NCBI GenBank assembly: GCA_031553495.1 | Contig: JAVBLN010000011.1 | Span: 1-64,000 of the forward strand | Length of the DNA: 64,000 nt | Origin: Pinibacter sp031553495 | GTDB lineage: Bacteria; Bacteroidota; Bacteroidia; Chitinophagales; Chitinophagaceae | Direction: 5' to 3' | Shown here: piece by piece, positions 1 to 9,360 of the stretch | Layout: each line of letters begins with the position of its first letter | Position numbering within the stretch: the stretch's first letter is position 1 | Position numbers and translations under genes: made by a program | The notes under the pieces: model-generated | Told to the model about the DNA's origin: nothing | Database searches by the model: none | The model's input: the letters and a program-made list of their open reading frames with translations, nothing else

Positions 1-438
1 CGCCCCCCGCGATCGGGCCGTCATCGATCGCGGGTGTGCTTTTTGTTTCTTTTTGCACAAGCAAAAAGAAAAAGACTTTGTAAATGAAATGTTGAAATCC
101 GTAAACGATATTCCTTTGCGAACTAAATACTTAATCCTATAATTAATAATTAATACGGTTGTAGAAAATCAGTCTTATTTAGAAATCAGATGTTAGAGAT
201 TAGAAATCAACGGCAACCACCAGGAAAGCACAAGGCACAGAAGGGTTGGTAACAATTCAGCAACCCCTTGTGTACCTTGAACCTCTATTGTGCCCCTTGT
301 GGTTAAACAACGGTGCTGTTCAACATGTTAGCTCAGCGCATATTGAACAACAGCCATTTCCACATTTGAAAAGAAGATCCCGATACAATAAATAATGTTA
401 CCCTACCGTATTTTCAAATTAGCACATTTTCAAATTAA
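1..438. other. Gene-free left edge with hairpins and repeat modules
   Basis: No credible gene is seen. A G+C-rich dyad (CGCGATCG / CGATCGCG, about 8-33) is followed by a strong hairpin near 47-76, with arms TTTCTTTTTGC and GCAAAAAGAAA around a 4-nt loop, which could act as a terminator for a gene to the left of the window. After that come short-period intergenic modules: an AATTAATA tract near 137-157, TCTGATTT-type units on the reverse strand near 180-210, a long imperfect hairpin at 212-307 built on AACCAC and GTGGTT arms, and CATTTTCAAATTA units at about 405-440. The same modules recur elsewhere in the window. Confidence 0.6.
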
Positions 439-1599
439 TCAGCTTGGCTGTTTTCGCGATTTTGCCGCAAGGTAAAACTGCCATGCACAACATATGAGCA
501 ATACTATAATGGCGCCGTTTTGTCCGTGAAATGCATCAGAGGAAACGCCCATCAGGAAAGGGAAAAAAGCGCCGCCTGAAACACCCATGATCATAAGCCC
601 TGAAATTTCATTTGATTTTTCAGGTTTTCTTTGCAATGCAAATGAGAATATTATTGAAAACATATTTGCGCAGGCAAAACCAATTAAAGCAATGCATACA
701 TACAACATTTCCAAACTATGCGAGAACAATAGCCCTGCCAATGCCGCTATGGCAGCAATGGCGCTGATAAAATAAAATTTTGAAGAAGAATATTTCGCTA
801 AAATAATAGCGCCGATAAATGCGCCGGCAGTTCTGAAAACAAAATATAAACTAGTAGCATATCCCGCGCTTTCTAAAGCCATACCTGTTCTTTCCATTAA
901 TATTTTAGGCGCCGTTATGTTCATTCCAACATCAATGCCTACTATTGTAAGTATCCCAAGGAAATAATAGAAAATCATTTTATCGCCCAGCAGTGCAAAG
1001 CATTGCGTAAAAGTGGAAGTGTTTTCTTTTTTACTGTCTTCATGAATAGGTGTGGCCATTAACCATATAAATGAAAGCACTGTTATACCGGCAAAAATTG
1101 GGAATAACATATGCCAGTTGTTTAAAGTTTTAGCGGCAAATGCAGCAATAATAGGCCCTAAAAATGACGATATAGCTTTAATGAACTGACCGGCAGTAAG
1201 ACTGCTGGTTAACTTATCTTTACTTACAACATTGGTCAACAATGGATTAAGCGCAACTTGTATTAATGTATTGCCAATTCCAATCATGGCAAAGGCCGCA
1301 AGAACTACCGGCAATGAATAATCGATCAATGGTATTAGCAAGCCAACAATTGTAATTATCAAACTTAGCAATACGGTTTTCTTCCTTCCTATTTTATTCA
1401 TCAGCATACCGGTGGGCACAGAAAAAATCAGAAACCAGAGAAATACTGCCATTGGCAACAAACTGGCCAGAGTATCGGATAAATCAAAATCTTTCTTTAC
1501 ATAACTGGAAGATATACCTACAACATCTACAAATCCCATAATAAAGAAACCAAATAAAATCGGGAGGAGGGTTAATAGCCCTGCATTCTCTTTTTTCAT
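439..1599 (-). CDS. MFS transporter, FucP-like sugar permease
   Basis: This is a predicted inner-membrane major facilitator of about 387 residues with about 12 hydrophobic segments. The N-terminus (FFIMGFVDVVGISSSYVKKDF) and the loop 2-3 motif GMLMNKIGRKKTV fit the FucP/glucose-galactose permease branch, which takes up monosaccharides by proton symport. The reading frame opens 17 codons further upstream, but the ATG at 1599 puts the first membrane helix in the normal place, so I chose it. It stands alone on the minus strand, divergent from the secreted protein at 2250, with repeat DNA on both sides. The substrate cannot be read from sequence. Nearby GH27, GH43, GH10 and GH78 enzymes make a sugar plausible. 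Confidence 0.7.
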   Translation of the reverse strand: MKKENAGLLTLLPILFGFFIMGFVDVVGISSSYVKKDFDLSDTLASLLPMAVFLWFLIFSVPTGMLMNKIGRKKTVLLSLIITIVGLLIPLIDYSLPVVLAAFAMIGIGNTLIQVALNPLLTNVVSKDKLTSSLTAGQFIKAISSFLGPIIAAFAAKTLNNWHMLFPIFAGITVLSFIWLMATPIHEDSKKENTSTFTQCFALLGDKMIFYYFLGILTIVGIDVGMNITAPKILMERTGMALESAGYATSLYFVFRTAGAFIGAIILAKYSSSKFYFISAIAAIAALAGLLFSHSLEMLYVCIALIGFACANMFSIIFSFALQRKPEKSNEISGLMIMGVSGGAFFPFLMGVSSDAFHGQNGAIIVLLICCAWQFYLAAKSRKQPS

Positions 1600-2249
1600 A
1601 TGTACAATCTGTTTTGAGTGGAAATATCGTTTATTCCGAAATAAAAACAACTGATAATTGTTTTATTTTTTTACGATAAAATATAAATATAACGTCATAG
1701 AATACACGAAAACGAAATATAACTAAATTTTTCAAACACCAATAACGACGGCGCTTCCGGTTAAAACAAGCAGAGCAACAAATGAATTCAACAAACAACA
1801 TGAACATACCCGGTCAAATATTTCATACTTATGTTTTATGCTTTTAGTGCTTTTCTTAATCACAAGGAACGCAATAACTGAACAAACGCACAAGGTATAA
1901 ATTACAACCATTCTTTGTGGCTATCCCTTTACTTGTATAATAAGCAATTCCATCCGTCATTTGAGCACGGGTTTTTAACGTTGCGTAAAAGAAATATTGC
2001 AACCCATAATAAAACCATCTGTGCGAAAAATCTCTCACTCAAAACTCATTATTCAAAACTCATTACTCGCTGAATAGCATTACTGCCGTACAAGTGAGTG
2101 ACACAACGATGCCTAATAGTAGCACTACCGCCGGTTACAAAAAAAATCGAGGCATAATATTACCAGGCCGGAAAATAGTTACCGAACCTATTATGCAAAA
2201 TGTTTGTTATACAAGACATAACCAGTTTTTCAACTACAAATATTCAGTC
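1600..2249. other. Divergent intergenic region with two repeat types
   Basis: This is the shared upstream region of the MFS gene (minus) and the secreted protein (plus). Positions 1955-2038 carry a CGTCATTT...GAAAAATCTC unit homologous to 60560-60648. Positions 2035-2070 carry AACTCATTA-type units. A core repeat follows at 2073-2135. A short open frame on the minus strand at 1856-2038 lies wholly in repeat DNA and is not a credible gene. I see no clear promoter motif. Confidence 0.5.
2073..2135 (-). repeat. Core repeat, GTG subfamily, copy 1
   Basis: Minus-strand copy with the centre GTTGTGTCACTCACTTGTAC and the CCGGCGGTAGTGCTACTA left part conserved. AACTCATTA-type arrays adjoin its right end. 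A GTG inside the copy (2094) opens an in-frame extension into the downstream gene, which is likely spurious. Confidence 0.9.
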
Positions 2250-4550
2250 ATGCGTCTGATTTCAGGTATAAGTATTTATGTAAATAATCCATTCCGGTTG
2301 TTAGTAATTTTCCTGTTATTTTATTCCGCAGGAGTGCTTGCGCAAACGGAAAAGGCGGCAACCACCAGCGATCTAGGCTGGCCGCGGCAAATTGAGCAGG
2401 ATGGCGCTACGTTGGTTTATTATCAACCACAGATTGATGAATGGAAAGATTACAAAAATATAACTGCCCGCATGGCATTTTCGCTAAAACCCAAAAATGG
2501 TAAAGAAACGCTGGGGGTTGCGGATCTATCCGGAAAAACAGATGTGAACAAAGATAATCGCACGGTTTACTTGCATAATGTATCGGTTACTGCTGCCAGG
2601 TTTCCGGCACTGAATGAAACTGATGCCGCTTCTATGGAAAAGCTTTTCAAAAAAATTGTTCCCAAAGGCGGACAGCCCATTTCTCTTGACCGTGTATTAG
2701 CCGATATGCAACAGCAAAACCAAAATGAAAACAGTGGCGTTGCACTTAATAATGCGCCTCCGCAAATTTTTTACAGCACTTCTCCGGCTATTTTATTAAT
2801 GACTTTTGGAGATCCTGTGTATGCACCTGTTGAAAAAACGTCTATTAAATATGTGGTCAATACCAACTGGGATCTATTTATTGATAGCATAACAGGTCAG
2901 TATTACCTGCTTGTTAATTCCACATGGTTAACATCGCACGAGCTTCAGTCGGGATGGAAACCAACTAACAAGCTACCCACAGATATGAGCAAGCTGCCTT
3001 CCGGGGAAAATTTTGATGATGTAAAAAAGCAAATTCCGGCTAAAACGGCTTCCGATGTTCCGGAAGTTTTTTATAGCAACGAACCTGCTGAACTTATAGC
3101 CTGCAAAGGAAAACCGGTGTACTCAAAAATCACTTCTACCAATTTGTTGTATGTTACCAACACCGATAACGATTTGTTTTTAGACAACACAACAAACGAA
3201 TATTATGTTTTGCTTTCCGGTCGATGGTTTAGCGCCCAGGATCTGCAGGGCCCGTGGACTTTTGCAGGAGATAAACTGCCGGCGGACTTCAAAAAAATTC
3301 CTTCTTCATCTCCTAAAGCCAGGGTTTTGGCTTCTGTTCCCGGAACCAAAGAAGCGTCGGATGCGGTGATGCTGGCACAAATACCTACAACGGCTGTTGT
3401 AAATAAAGCGGAAGCGGAAGCCAAAGCAAAAGTGACTTACGATGGAAACGCACCGCAATTTAAACCAATTGAGAACACCTCGCTTGAATATGCTTCTAAC
3501 ACACAGGATAAAGTGATTAAAGACGGGGATATTTATTACCTGTGTTTCCAGGGAGTATGGTTTATGTCAACCACGCCAAACGGCCCGTGGAAAGTGGCGG
3601 ATTCCGTTGATTCTAAAATATATACCATACCGCCAAGTTCGCCTGTATACAACGTAACATATGTAACGCAAACCAATGCTACACCAACAACAGTAGAAAG
3701 CAGCACAACCGCGGGTTATTTTGGTATGTTTATTTTAGGAATGGCAGCCGGGGCGGCTATTGCTTATGGCACAGGCTGGTATTATCCGCCATATATTTAT
3801 TGGAGACCAATGTATCCATATCCCGTTTACCGGCCCTGGCCTTATACTTATGGTGGCGGAGCAGTTTATAATCCATGGACCGGCGGTTTTGCGGCCGGTC
3901 GCAGAGTGTATGGCCCATATGGAGCTGCCGGCGGCGCCGCCTGGTATAATCCCGCAACCGGACGGTATGGAAGAGCCGCCAGCGCCCAGGGTTGGTATGG
4001 TGGAAGAACAGTGGCGTCGTCCTATAACCCGTGGACAGGAGGCTATGGCGCCACATCGCAGGCGCATAATGCCTATGCGCAGTGGGGTCACTCAGCAGCA
4101 GTAAGAGGAAATCAATGGGCTCGCTCCGGGCATGTAACTACAGCCGCAGGAACGGTCTCCGGTTTTCAAACTTCCAGGGGAAACGAAGGTATTGTCAGGC
4201 ACGGAGCAAATGGAACGGTGGCGCATACTACCAATGGCGTATACGCCGGGCACGATGGAAATGTATATCGAAAAAATTCGAATGGCACATGGAGCCAATA
4301 CTCAAAAAATGGCGGATGGAACCAGGTTAATACTCCTGCAACCCAAAATAATATTGGCGGTGTAACCCGCAATCCTAATATAAGCGGCGCTACCCGTAAT
4401 CAAAACATTAGCGGACAAAACAGAATAAGCATTCCTGAGCATACAATGCAAGGACTTGATCGTTCATCGCAAGCCCGTTTTCGTGGCCAGGCGCAAACGC
4501 AGCGTTTTCAAAATAGCAGACCTGCAGGTGGTTTTAGAGGACGGAGATAG
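2250..4550 (+). CDS. Large secreted protein, carbohydrate-binding family V/XII-like
   Basis: This is a protein of about 766 residues. I chose the ATG at 2250 because it begins a signal peptide (MRLISGISIY... to VLAQ). The frame stays open to a GTG at 2094, but that part is translated repeat DNA. The mature protein has at least three related modules of about 90 residues with the pattern 'tsleYvtNt...D.y.D...YYvl.sgrWf.a..lqGPW', followed by a short hydrophobic stretch (FGMFILGMAAGAAIAYGTG) and a long Gly/Tyr/Trp/Pro-rich tail with repeated YNPWTGG units. This resembles exported proteins often annotated as 'carbohydrate-binding family V/XII'. The function is unknown. A surface or cell-envelope role is inferred. 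Confidence 0.6.
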   Translation: MRLISGISIYVNNPFRLLVIFLLFYSAGVLAQTEKAATTSDLGWPRQIEQDGATLVYYQPQIDEWKDYKNITARMAFSLKPKNGKETLGVADLSGKTDVNKDNRTVYLHNVSVTAARFPALNETDAASMEKLFKKIVPKGGQPISLDRVLADMQQQNQNENSGVALNNAPPQIFYSTSPAILLMTFGDPVYAPVEKTSIKYVVNTNWDLFIDSITGQYYLLVNSTWLTSHELQSGWKPTNKLPTDMSKLPSGENFDDVKKQIPAKTASDVPEVFYSNEPAELIACKGKPVYSKITSTNLLYVTNTDNDLFLDNTTNEYYVLLSGRWFSAQDLQGPWTFAGDKLPADFKKIPSSSPKARVLASVPGTKEASDAVMLAQIPTTAVVNKAEAEAKAKVTYDGNAPQFKPIENTSLEYASNTQDKVIKDGDIYYLCFQGVWFMSTTPNGPWKVADSVDSKIYTIPPSSPVYNVTYVTQTNATPTTVESSTTAGYFGMFILGMAAGAAIAYGTGWYYPPYIYWRPMYPYPVYRPWPYTYGGGAVYNPWTGGFAAGRRVYGPYGAAGGAAWYNPATGRYGRAASAQGWYGGRTVASSYNPWTGGYGATSQAHNAYAQWGHSAAVRGNQWARSGHVTTAAGTVSGFQTSRGNEGIVRHGANGTVAHTTNGVYAGHDGNVYRKNSNGTWSQYSKNGGWNQVNTPATQNNIGGVTRNPNISGATRNQNISGQNRISIPEHTMQGLDRSSQARFRGQAQTQRFQNSRPAGGFRGRR

Positions 4551-4679
4551 AATGGCTGCAAGTGACAAAATCCAGGTAGCAGGCTCTAAGATGCTTTACT
4601 TGTATGGTGTTTTGCTTTTGGGAAAAAGCTGTTGTGTTATTTATTCAATACATGGCTTATAGTTTTACTTTTTTTGGGG

Positions 4680-4750
4680 GGAGTGAGCTATAGTAATTCT
4701 ATTCAGCATCGTTGTGTCACTCACTTGTACGGCAGTAACTTTAGTGGGCA
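4680..4750 (+). repeat. Core repeat, GTG subfamily, copy 2 (degenerate left half)
   Basis: The centre GTTGTGTCACTCACTTGTAC is intact, but the left part is diverged (GAGCTATAGTAATTCTATTCAGC). The right end continues into GGGCAGT-period arrays. Confidence 0.85.
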
Positions 4751-4794
4751 GTTGACATTGGGCAGCAGGCAGTAGAGAAATCAGATATCAGTTT

Positions 4795-4880
4795 AACCAC
4801 AAGGAACACAATGGAAAGCACAATGTACACAAAGGCTGTTTGCAATTTCAATCAACCCTTGTGTGCCTCTTGTGGTTAAA
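4795..4880. repeat. AACCACAAGG hairpin module
   Basis: The left arm starts AACCACAAGGAACACAATGG and the right arm ends CCTCTTGTGGTT, forming a long imperfect stem around a loop near 4833-4850. A diverged relative is at 212-307. Confidence 0.65.
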
Positions 4881-4980
4881 AAAATTTGACCTATGATCTC
4901 TGTTTTCTCTACTGCCAACTGCCAGCTTACAACTGCCAACTTCTTCTAAGCATCTCAAATTTCAAATCTCAAATTTCAAA

Positions 4981-7443
4981 TCAATCGCTTCCTCCTTTTT
5001 TTACGCGGTTGCTTTCCTCGTCGGCACCGCCTGCGCGCCTGTTTTGGGGAACATTTTGTAGTTGCTTTCCAAAGCGGAAAGTGAATGACAGGTTTACAAC
5101 GCGGCTATCCCTGTTTTGCCAAAAGGTAACATCCGTTTGCTGAAAACTTATATTGCCTTTAATTTTTTGTGTGTAGAAAATATCACGTGCACTCAGTTTG
5201 ACTGTACCCTTTTCTTTAATCACCTTTTTTGATACACCAGCGGATACTTGTCCAAATGGAAACAGGATCAATTGGCCTTCTATACCTTTGGTTCTGTAAA
5301 AGCCCGACAACTCAGCACTCCAGCCTTTTCCAAACTTAAACTGATTGTTCAGGTTCACCAAAAAATTGGTAGCTTCTATATTTAATGGTTCTTTATTTAG
5401 TATGCCGCTATAATGATTGTAGTTGAAGTTGGCATATAATATGGGCGTCCACCACTTTGTTATTGGCTTTTGCATACTAATAGCTATTCCGGCGTTATCG
5501 CGCTTCCCTATGTTACCTCTTCTGATAACGGTAGCATTGCCTTGCTGTTCAAATGTTTCAGCAAATATGTTTTTGGTATGACTATAGTTTAACGTGGTGG
5601 TCAGAAATTTTTTAAACGTATGCGAGAACTCTACATTATCAGTGTATTGTGGTTGCAGATAAGGGTTTCCGACTTCATAAGTATAGTTATCCAAAAAGAA
5701 CATAAAAGGATTCATATCCTGGTATGCGGGCCTGTCGATGCGTCGGCCATAATTAAGAGTCAGATCATTTTTATCATTTGCTGCAAAACTCAAATAAGCG
5801 GTGGGAAAAATATTGTGGTATGAATTGCTAAAAGAAGAATCTTTCTGCACATTATTGCCAACCTGTTTTCCGTTGTTGTTGGTATTCTCATATCGTAAAC
5901 CCAACTGCACATTCAGTTTACTGATTTGCTTGTTGAAACTTACGTATGCGGCATTAATGTTTTCTTTGTAAGTAAACGAATTTGTTTTTGCATTATCCAC
6001 CGTTTCATAGCCATTGGAAACATTGTAAAAATATGCGCCATTGGTGGTTTCCACATAACTGCTTTTTATGCCGGTTTCCAGTTTCGCATTTCCTTTTAAA
6101 GGTTTTGAGAAATCAACTTTAGCAGAATAAATATCGATATTAACAGGCATGTATGAACGAAGATCTTGTATACCGGTTAAAACCCAGGAGGGATTGTAAC
6201 TATTGTTATAAAAATATTGATTTCCTTTATTTTCATAACTCGCATAATCAATATCCGCTGTTATTTCCTTGCCGGTTGTATCAAATTGGTGACGCATATT
6301 CAGGTTCACGCTTCCATTCTTAAATTTCGTTTCAATGTTGTTGAGCGCTGCGGTTATAGAATCGGTAACATAAGCGGGATCTTTTAAGTAGATGGTGCTT
6401 GTACTATTGTTGGTTTCATTAGTTATGTAGCCGTTAAACACTACACCAAGCGTTGTTTTCTTATTCAAAAAATAATCCAGGCCCAGCTTGGCGTTCGTAC
6501 TTTTTACACCAAATTTCATCCATGTATCCTGTTCAAAAATGCCGTTGATCTCTTTTGTATTCACATCCTTAAAATGGCGTAACAGTTCAAGGTGGTTATA
6601 TCCGTTCCAAACGTTATAACCGCCATTTCCAAAAATGTTCACTTTACCTGTGCGATAGTTCAAATTAAGGCTGTTATTGGTTTTCCAGTAAGCGCCTTGT
6701 CCATAGTTGAGCGATGCATTTCCATTAAAACCCTTTTGCTTATTCTTTTTAGTTTTTATGTTGATGATGCCCGAATTGCCCGCCGCATCATACTTTGAAG
6801 AAGGGTTCGTCATTATTTCAATTTGATCCAGTGCATTGGCAGGAAGACTTTTCAGGTAATTGGTGAGATCGGAAGATGAAAGATACGTTGGGCGGCCGTC
6901 AATCATAATATTCACGCCCTGCTTGCCTTTAAGGCTAATGTTACCATCCTTGTCAATGGTTACGCCAGGCGCTTTTTCCAACACTTCCAATGCGGTGGCT
7001 CCCGTATTCGTAACCGATGCCTCAACATTTACAACGGTTTTATCGGCACGTTGTTCTATAAATGCCTTTGATGCCGTTATGGTAACCGACGTAAGCTCCT
7101 TAGATGTATTGGTAAGTTGTATGGAAAAATTTTTACTTTTTGAATTGTCATCCAAAACGAAACTTTCAGAACTATACTTTTTGAATCCGATTGCGGTTAC
7201 GGTGATATAGTATTTTGAGGAAACGATATTTTTCAAAACAAAATCTCCTGTCGCATTGGTCTTTCGCAATATCACTTGTGAAGAATCAGCCAATTTAAAT
7301 AAAGTGACCGACGCATCTGCTACTACATTGTTTTGAGCATCTTTAACCGTGCCGGTTAATTGATTACCAGTTATTTGCGCATGGCTCAGGTAAGATAAGG
7401 TTACTAATAGCGTAGCTATTACGATAGTATTTAGGTGTCTCAT
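4981..7443 (-). CDS. Outer-membrane TonB-receptor-type barrel with CarboxypepD_reg-like domain
   Basis: This 820-residue outer-membrane protein has a signal peptide (to SHAQ, about residue 22), then a carboxypeptidase-regulatory-like beta-sandwich (about 28-115), a plug-like domain (about 125-235, with GVTIDKDGNISLKGKQGVNIMIDG and ALDQIEIMTNPSSKYDAAG) and a long barrel. The layout matches the OMP_b-brl_3 family of TonB-dependent-receptor relatives common in Bacteroidota. There is no SusD partner beside it, so a glycan-uptake role cannot be assumed. A possible -7 element (TATGTTTG) is at 7480-7487 on the minus strand. The C-terminus is polar (RRAGGADEESNRVKKGGSD) rather than ending on the aromatic residue typical of barrels, which is a slight oddity. 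Confidence 0.85.
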   Translation of the reverse strand: MRHLNTIVIATLLVTLSYLSHAQITGNQLTGTVKDAQNNVVADASVTLFKLADSSQVILRKTNATGDFVLKNIVSSKYYITVTAIGFKKYSSESFVLDDNSKSKNFSIQLTNTSKELTSVTITASKAFIEQRADKTVVNVEASVTNTGATALEVLEKAPGVTIDKDGNISLKGKQGVNIMIDGRPTYLSSSDLTNYLKSLPANALDQIEIMTNPSSKYDAAGNSGIINIKTKKNKQKGFNGNASLNYGQGAYWKTNNSLNLNYRTGKVNIFGNGGYNVWNGYNHLELLRHFKDVNTKEINGIFEQDTWMKFGVKSTNAKLGLDYFLNKKTTLGVVFNGYITNETNNSTSTIYLKDPAYVTDSITAALNNIETKFKNGSVNLNMRHQFDTTGKEITADIDYASYENKGNQYFYNNSYNPSWVLTGIQDLRSYMPVNIDIYSAKVDFSKPLKGNAKLETGIKSSYVETTNGAYFYNVSNGYETVDNAKTNSFTYKENINAAYVSFNKQISKLNVQLGLRYENTNNNGKQVGNNVQKDSSFSNSYHNIFPTAYLSFAANDKNDLTLNYGRRIDRPAYQDMNPFMFFLDNYTYEVGNPYLQPQYTDNVEFSHTFKKFLTTTLNYSHTKNIFAETFEQQGNATVIRRGNIGKRDNAGIAISMQKPITKWWTPILYANFNYNHYSGILNKEPLNIEATNFLVNLNNQFKFGKGWSAELSGFYRTKGIEGQLILFPFGQVSAGVSKKVIKEKGTVKLSARDIFYTQKIKGNISFQQTDVTFWQNRDSRVVNLSFTFRFGKQLQNVPQNRRAGGADEESNRVKKGGSD

Positions 7444-7479
7444 GGCGATGTTTAGTACTATTTAATAAAAATAACAGAA

Positions 7480-7487
7480 CAAACATA
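7480..7487 (-). promoter_or_regulatory. Possible -7 promoter element TATGTTTG
   Basis: It matches the Bacteroidota consensus TAnnTTTG about 37 nt upstream of the barrel gene start. The nearest TTTG (7502-7505) is only 14 nt away instead of about 19, so the assignment is weak. Confidence 0.3.
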
Positions 7488-7748
7488 AGTACTATGCATA
7501 ACAAAGTACATTGCTTTATGTTAAATGGTAATTATTGAAGGATATCTGGTATCACTAAGACTACCGGCATGTAAGTCATGTTACAAAAAATTAAAAAAAA
7601 ATTATAATTGAAAATGAAATTTCGTGAACGGTTCTTATTGATAAGTTGAAGAAGATATTGAGAATACAGTGTTTTGATACCGGCTACGGTATTTACCAAG
7701 GCATCTGTTATTTTCTAGATCTTGGTGAAAGCTGTGATTTTTGTTGTG

Positions 7749-7821
7749 GTACGAACGGCAGTTTTTCATGGCATCATCGTTGCGTCGCAATCACTTCATC
7801 AGTTGTAATTCTTTTCATCGG
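7749..7821 (+). repeat. Core repeat, GCG subfamily, copy a
   Basis: Reads ATCGTTGCGTCGCAATCACT, preceded by CGGCAGTTTTTCATGGCATC. The right direct repeat is diverged (AGTTGTAATTCTTTTCATCG). Confidence 0.75.
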
Positions 7822-7849
7822 CTAAAGTATTCCTGGCTCACTGTTAGCA

Positions 7850-7882
7850 AGATGTCCTACACCTTTGAGGTGTAGGACATCT
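7850..7882. repeat. Perfect hairpin repeat (AGATGTCCTACACCT arms)
   Basis: Arms AGATGTCCTACACCT and AGGTGTAGGACATCT form a perfect 15-bp stem with loop TTG. An identical 33-nt copy is at 18276-18308. Confidence 0.9.
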
Positions 7883-7967
7883 GCATACGCCGCAGTCTTT
7901 TGACCGCTGATTTCTCTACTGCCTACTGTCCACTGCCTACTGCCCACTGTCCACTGCCAACCCGCTC

Positions 7968-8030
7968 CATAGCATTCCTGCCGCACAAGTGAGTGACACA
8001 ACCGGAGCTGAATAAAGAACCGCTGCCGGT
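7968..8030 (-). repeat. Core repeat, GTG subfamily, copy 3 (diverged left half)
   Basis: On the minus strand it reads GTTGTGTCACTCACTTGTGC. The left half is altered (TTCTTTATTCAGCTCCG), much as in the copy at 24254. It is inverted relative to 7749-7821. The block between them holds GGGCAGT-period arrays and the perfect hairpin. Confidence 0.8.
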
Positions 8031-8088
8031 TCCATAATAATATCTTTGATAAAAAACTGAAATTTACAAACACAGGAAATACAAAACG

Positions 8089-8125
8089 TCCTGCATTTTT
8101 TAAGGTGCAGGACGTTTTGCGTAAA
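8089..8125 (-). terminator. Hairpin terminator after the alpha-galactosidase gene
   Basis: Arms AAAACGTCCTGCA and TGCAGGACGTTTT form a 13-bp stem about 20-50 nt past the stop codon of the GH27 gene on the minus strand, with T residues at the outgoing end. Confidence 0.6.
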
Positions 8126-8142
8126 CGCATATCGCGGTTTTT

Positions 8143-9318
8143 TTAGTTTGCATTATCAATCTTCAGCACAACAATGCCGTGAGCGGGAATGGAAAATGTT
8201 TGCTGTTTGCCAATTCGCCCCAGGTTTTTGTGCAGCCACAGATCCCGCAACTTACTCTTTTCCTTAATGCCCAACTGTTGTGGAGTAAGTGTAAAAGTCT
8301 TTGCCTCATCAGCCCTGTTTAGTATGGCTACGGCTTTGGTTTTATTATTTCTACCAGCTAAAGGTTTCACCCAAAGTTCCATGTTATTTTCACTATACAC
8401 TCTTTTCGCCTGAACAAACGCGGCATCCTGGTTTAGTGCAATAACTTCTGTGTTGGTCAGTATTTCTTTTGTTTCCGCGGTCATATACCGCAAATCGTTG
8501 CCGGCCATCAGTGGTGAATTCAACATACACCACATCGAAAAGTGAGATTTATCCTCATCGTAAGTCATGCCCCTTCCCACCTGGAGCATATCCATATCGT
8601 TATAATGCCCTGCGGAAGCGTACTTATCCAAACCGGCATTGAGGTCGATTATTTTTAAAATAGAAGAAAACTTATTATGAATATCCGCGGAAATGCGCCA
8701 TGAGTCAGCTTTTTTTATAGCCCATTCGCCGGGAAACTGCCACCTGCAGATATTGAAAATTATGTTACTGTCAATATTTTTTACCACATTAATAATCTTG
8801 GTATACTCAGTTTTTTCATCCAGTTTCATTTGCTCGCCACCGCACCAATCTACTTTCAGCATATCAAACTTCCAATCTCTGAAAAACAGGTCACAGTCTT
8901 GTTCAATATACCCGTATATCCCCACTCCTTTACCATTTGGATCGTTATCCCAAATAGAGCCACAGGTGTTTTTTCCGGCATCGGTATAAATGCCCGCTTT
9001 CAAATTTTTACTATGAATATATTCCGCCATGGCCTTCATACCGGAGGGGAACTTTTTTTTATCAATAAGCAGTTTTCCTGAAGAATCCCTGCCGCCGAAA
9101 AAGCCGTCATCGATATTGATAAACCGGTATCCGGCATCATAAAGTCCCGATGAAATCAACGCGTCAGTCTGCTCTTTTATTAACTGCTCATTTATGTTGA
9201 TTCGAAAATTGTTCCAACTGCTCCAACCCATAATGGGCGGCTTTGGTTTTTGCGCAAAAGTCAACAAAGTAATTAGAAGAGATGCAACACAGGTAATACT
9301 TAGCTTCATACTGGTCAT
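8143..9318 (-). CDS. Secreted GH27 alpha-galactosidase
   Basis: This 391-residue glycoside hydrolase family 27 enzyme releases terminal alpha-linked galactose from oligosaccharides. A signal peptide (to about TFAQ, residue 23) sends it to the periplasm or outside. Family marks are PIMGWSSWNNF at the start of the barrel, FINIDDGF, the nucleophile Asp157 in FDMLKVDWCGG, and the acid/base candidate Asp212 in WRISADI. The C-terminal all-beta domain ends in HGIVVLKI. The start could be Met1 or Met4. A TATCTTCG element lies 35 nt upstream. It is a single gene with its own terminator, between repeat-rich gaps. Confidence 0.9.
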   Translation of the reverse strand: MTSMKLSITCVASLLITLLTFAQKPKPPIMGWSSWNNFRININEQLIKEQTDALISSGLYDAGYRFINIDDGFFGGRDSSGKLLIDKKKFPSGMKAMAEYIHSKNLKAGIYTDAGKNTCGSIWDNDPNGKGVGIYGYIEQDCDLFFRDWKFDMLKVDWCGGEQMKLDEKTEYTKIINVVKNIDSNIIFNICRWQFPGEWAIKKADSWRISADIHNKFSSILKIIDLNAGLDKYASAGHYNDMDMLQVGRGMTYDEDKSHFSMWCMLNSPLMAGNDLRYMTAETKEILTNTEVIALNQDAAFVQAKRVYSENNMELWVKPLAGRNNKTKAVAILNRADEAKTFTLTPQQLGIKEKSKLRDLWLHKNLGRIGKQQTFSIPAHGIVVLKIDNAN

Positions 9319-9352
9319 TTTTCAAAGGTTTGTTTTAAATAATTGTGCTTTA

Positions 9353-9360
9353 CGAAGATA
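9353..9360 (-). promoter_or_regulatory. Likely -7 element (TATCTTCG) of the GH27 gene
   Basis: TATCTTCG on the minus strand fits the Bacteroidota TAnnTTTG/TTCG element and would give a short leader. A clear -33 TTTG is not seen at the expected spacing. Confidence 0.4.

Larger units (their letters stand above)
4551..4980. other. Convergent intergenic region filled with repeats
   Basis: It lies between the 3' ends of the secreted protein (plus) and the TonB-type barrel (minus). It holds core repeat copy 2 (4680-4750), GGCAGT-type units to about 4775, an AACCACAAGG/CCTTGTGGTT long imperfect hairpin at 4795-4880, ACTGCCAACTGCC units near 4908-4945, and CAAATTTCAAATCTC units at 4950-4981, which run into the stop codon of the next gene. 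Confidence 0.7.
7488..8142. other. Intergenic repeat cluster
   Basis: There is no gene. In order it holds a GCG-subfamily core (7749-7821), a perfect 15-bp-stem hairpin (7850-7882), TACTGCCCACTGTCCACTGCC-type arrays (7912-7965), an inverted GTG-subfamily core (7968-8030) and a hairpin terminator (8089-8125). An open frame at 7822-8130 (minus) is made entirely of repeats and is not called. Confidence 0.75.

Noticed and set aside
3735..4091. Long open frames antisense to the Gly/Tyr-rich tail of the secreted protein
   Set aside because: They are shadows of the biased composition of the real gene on the plus strand.
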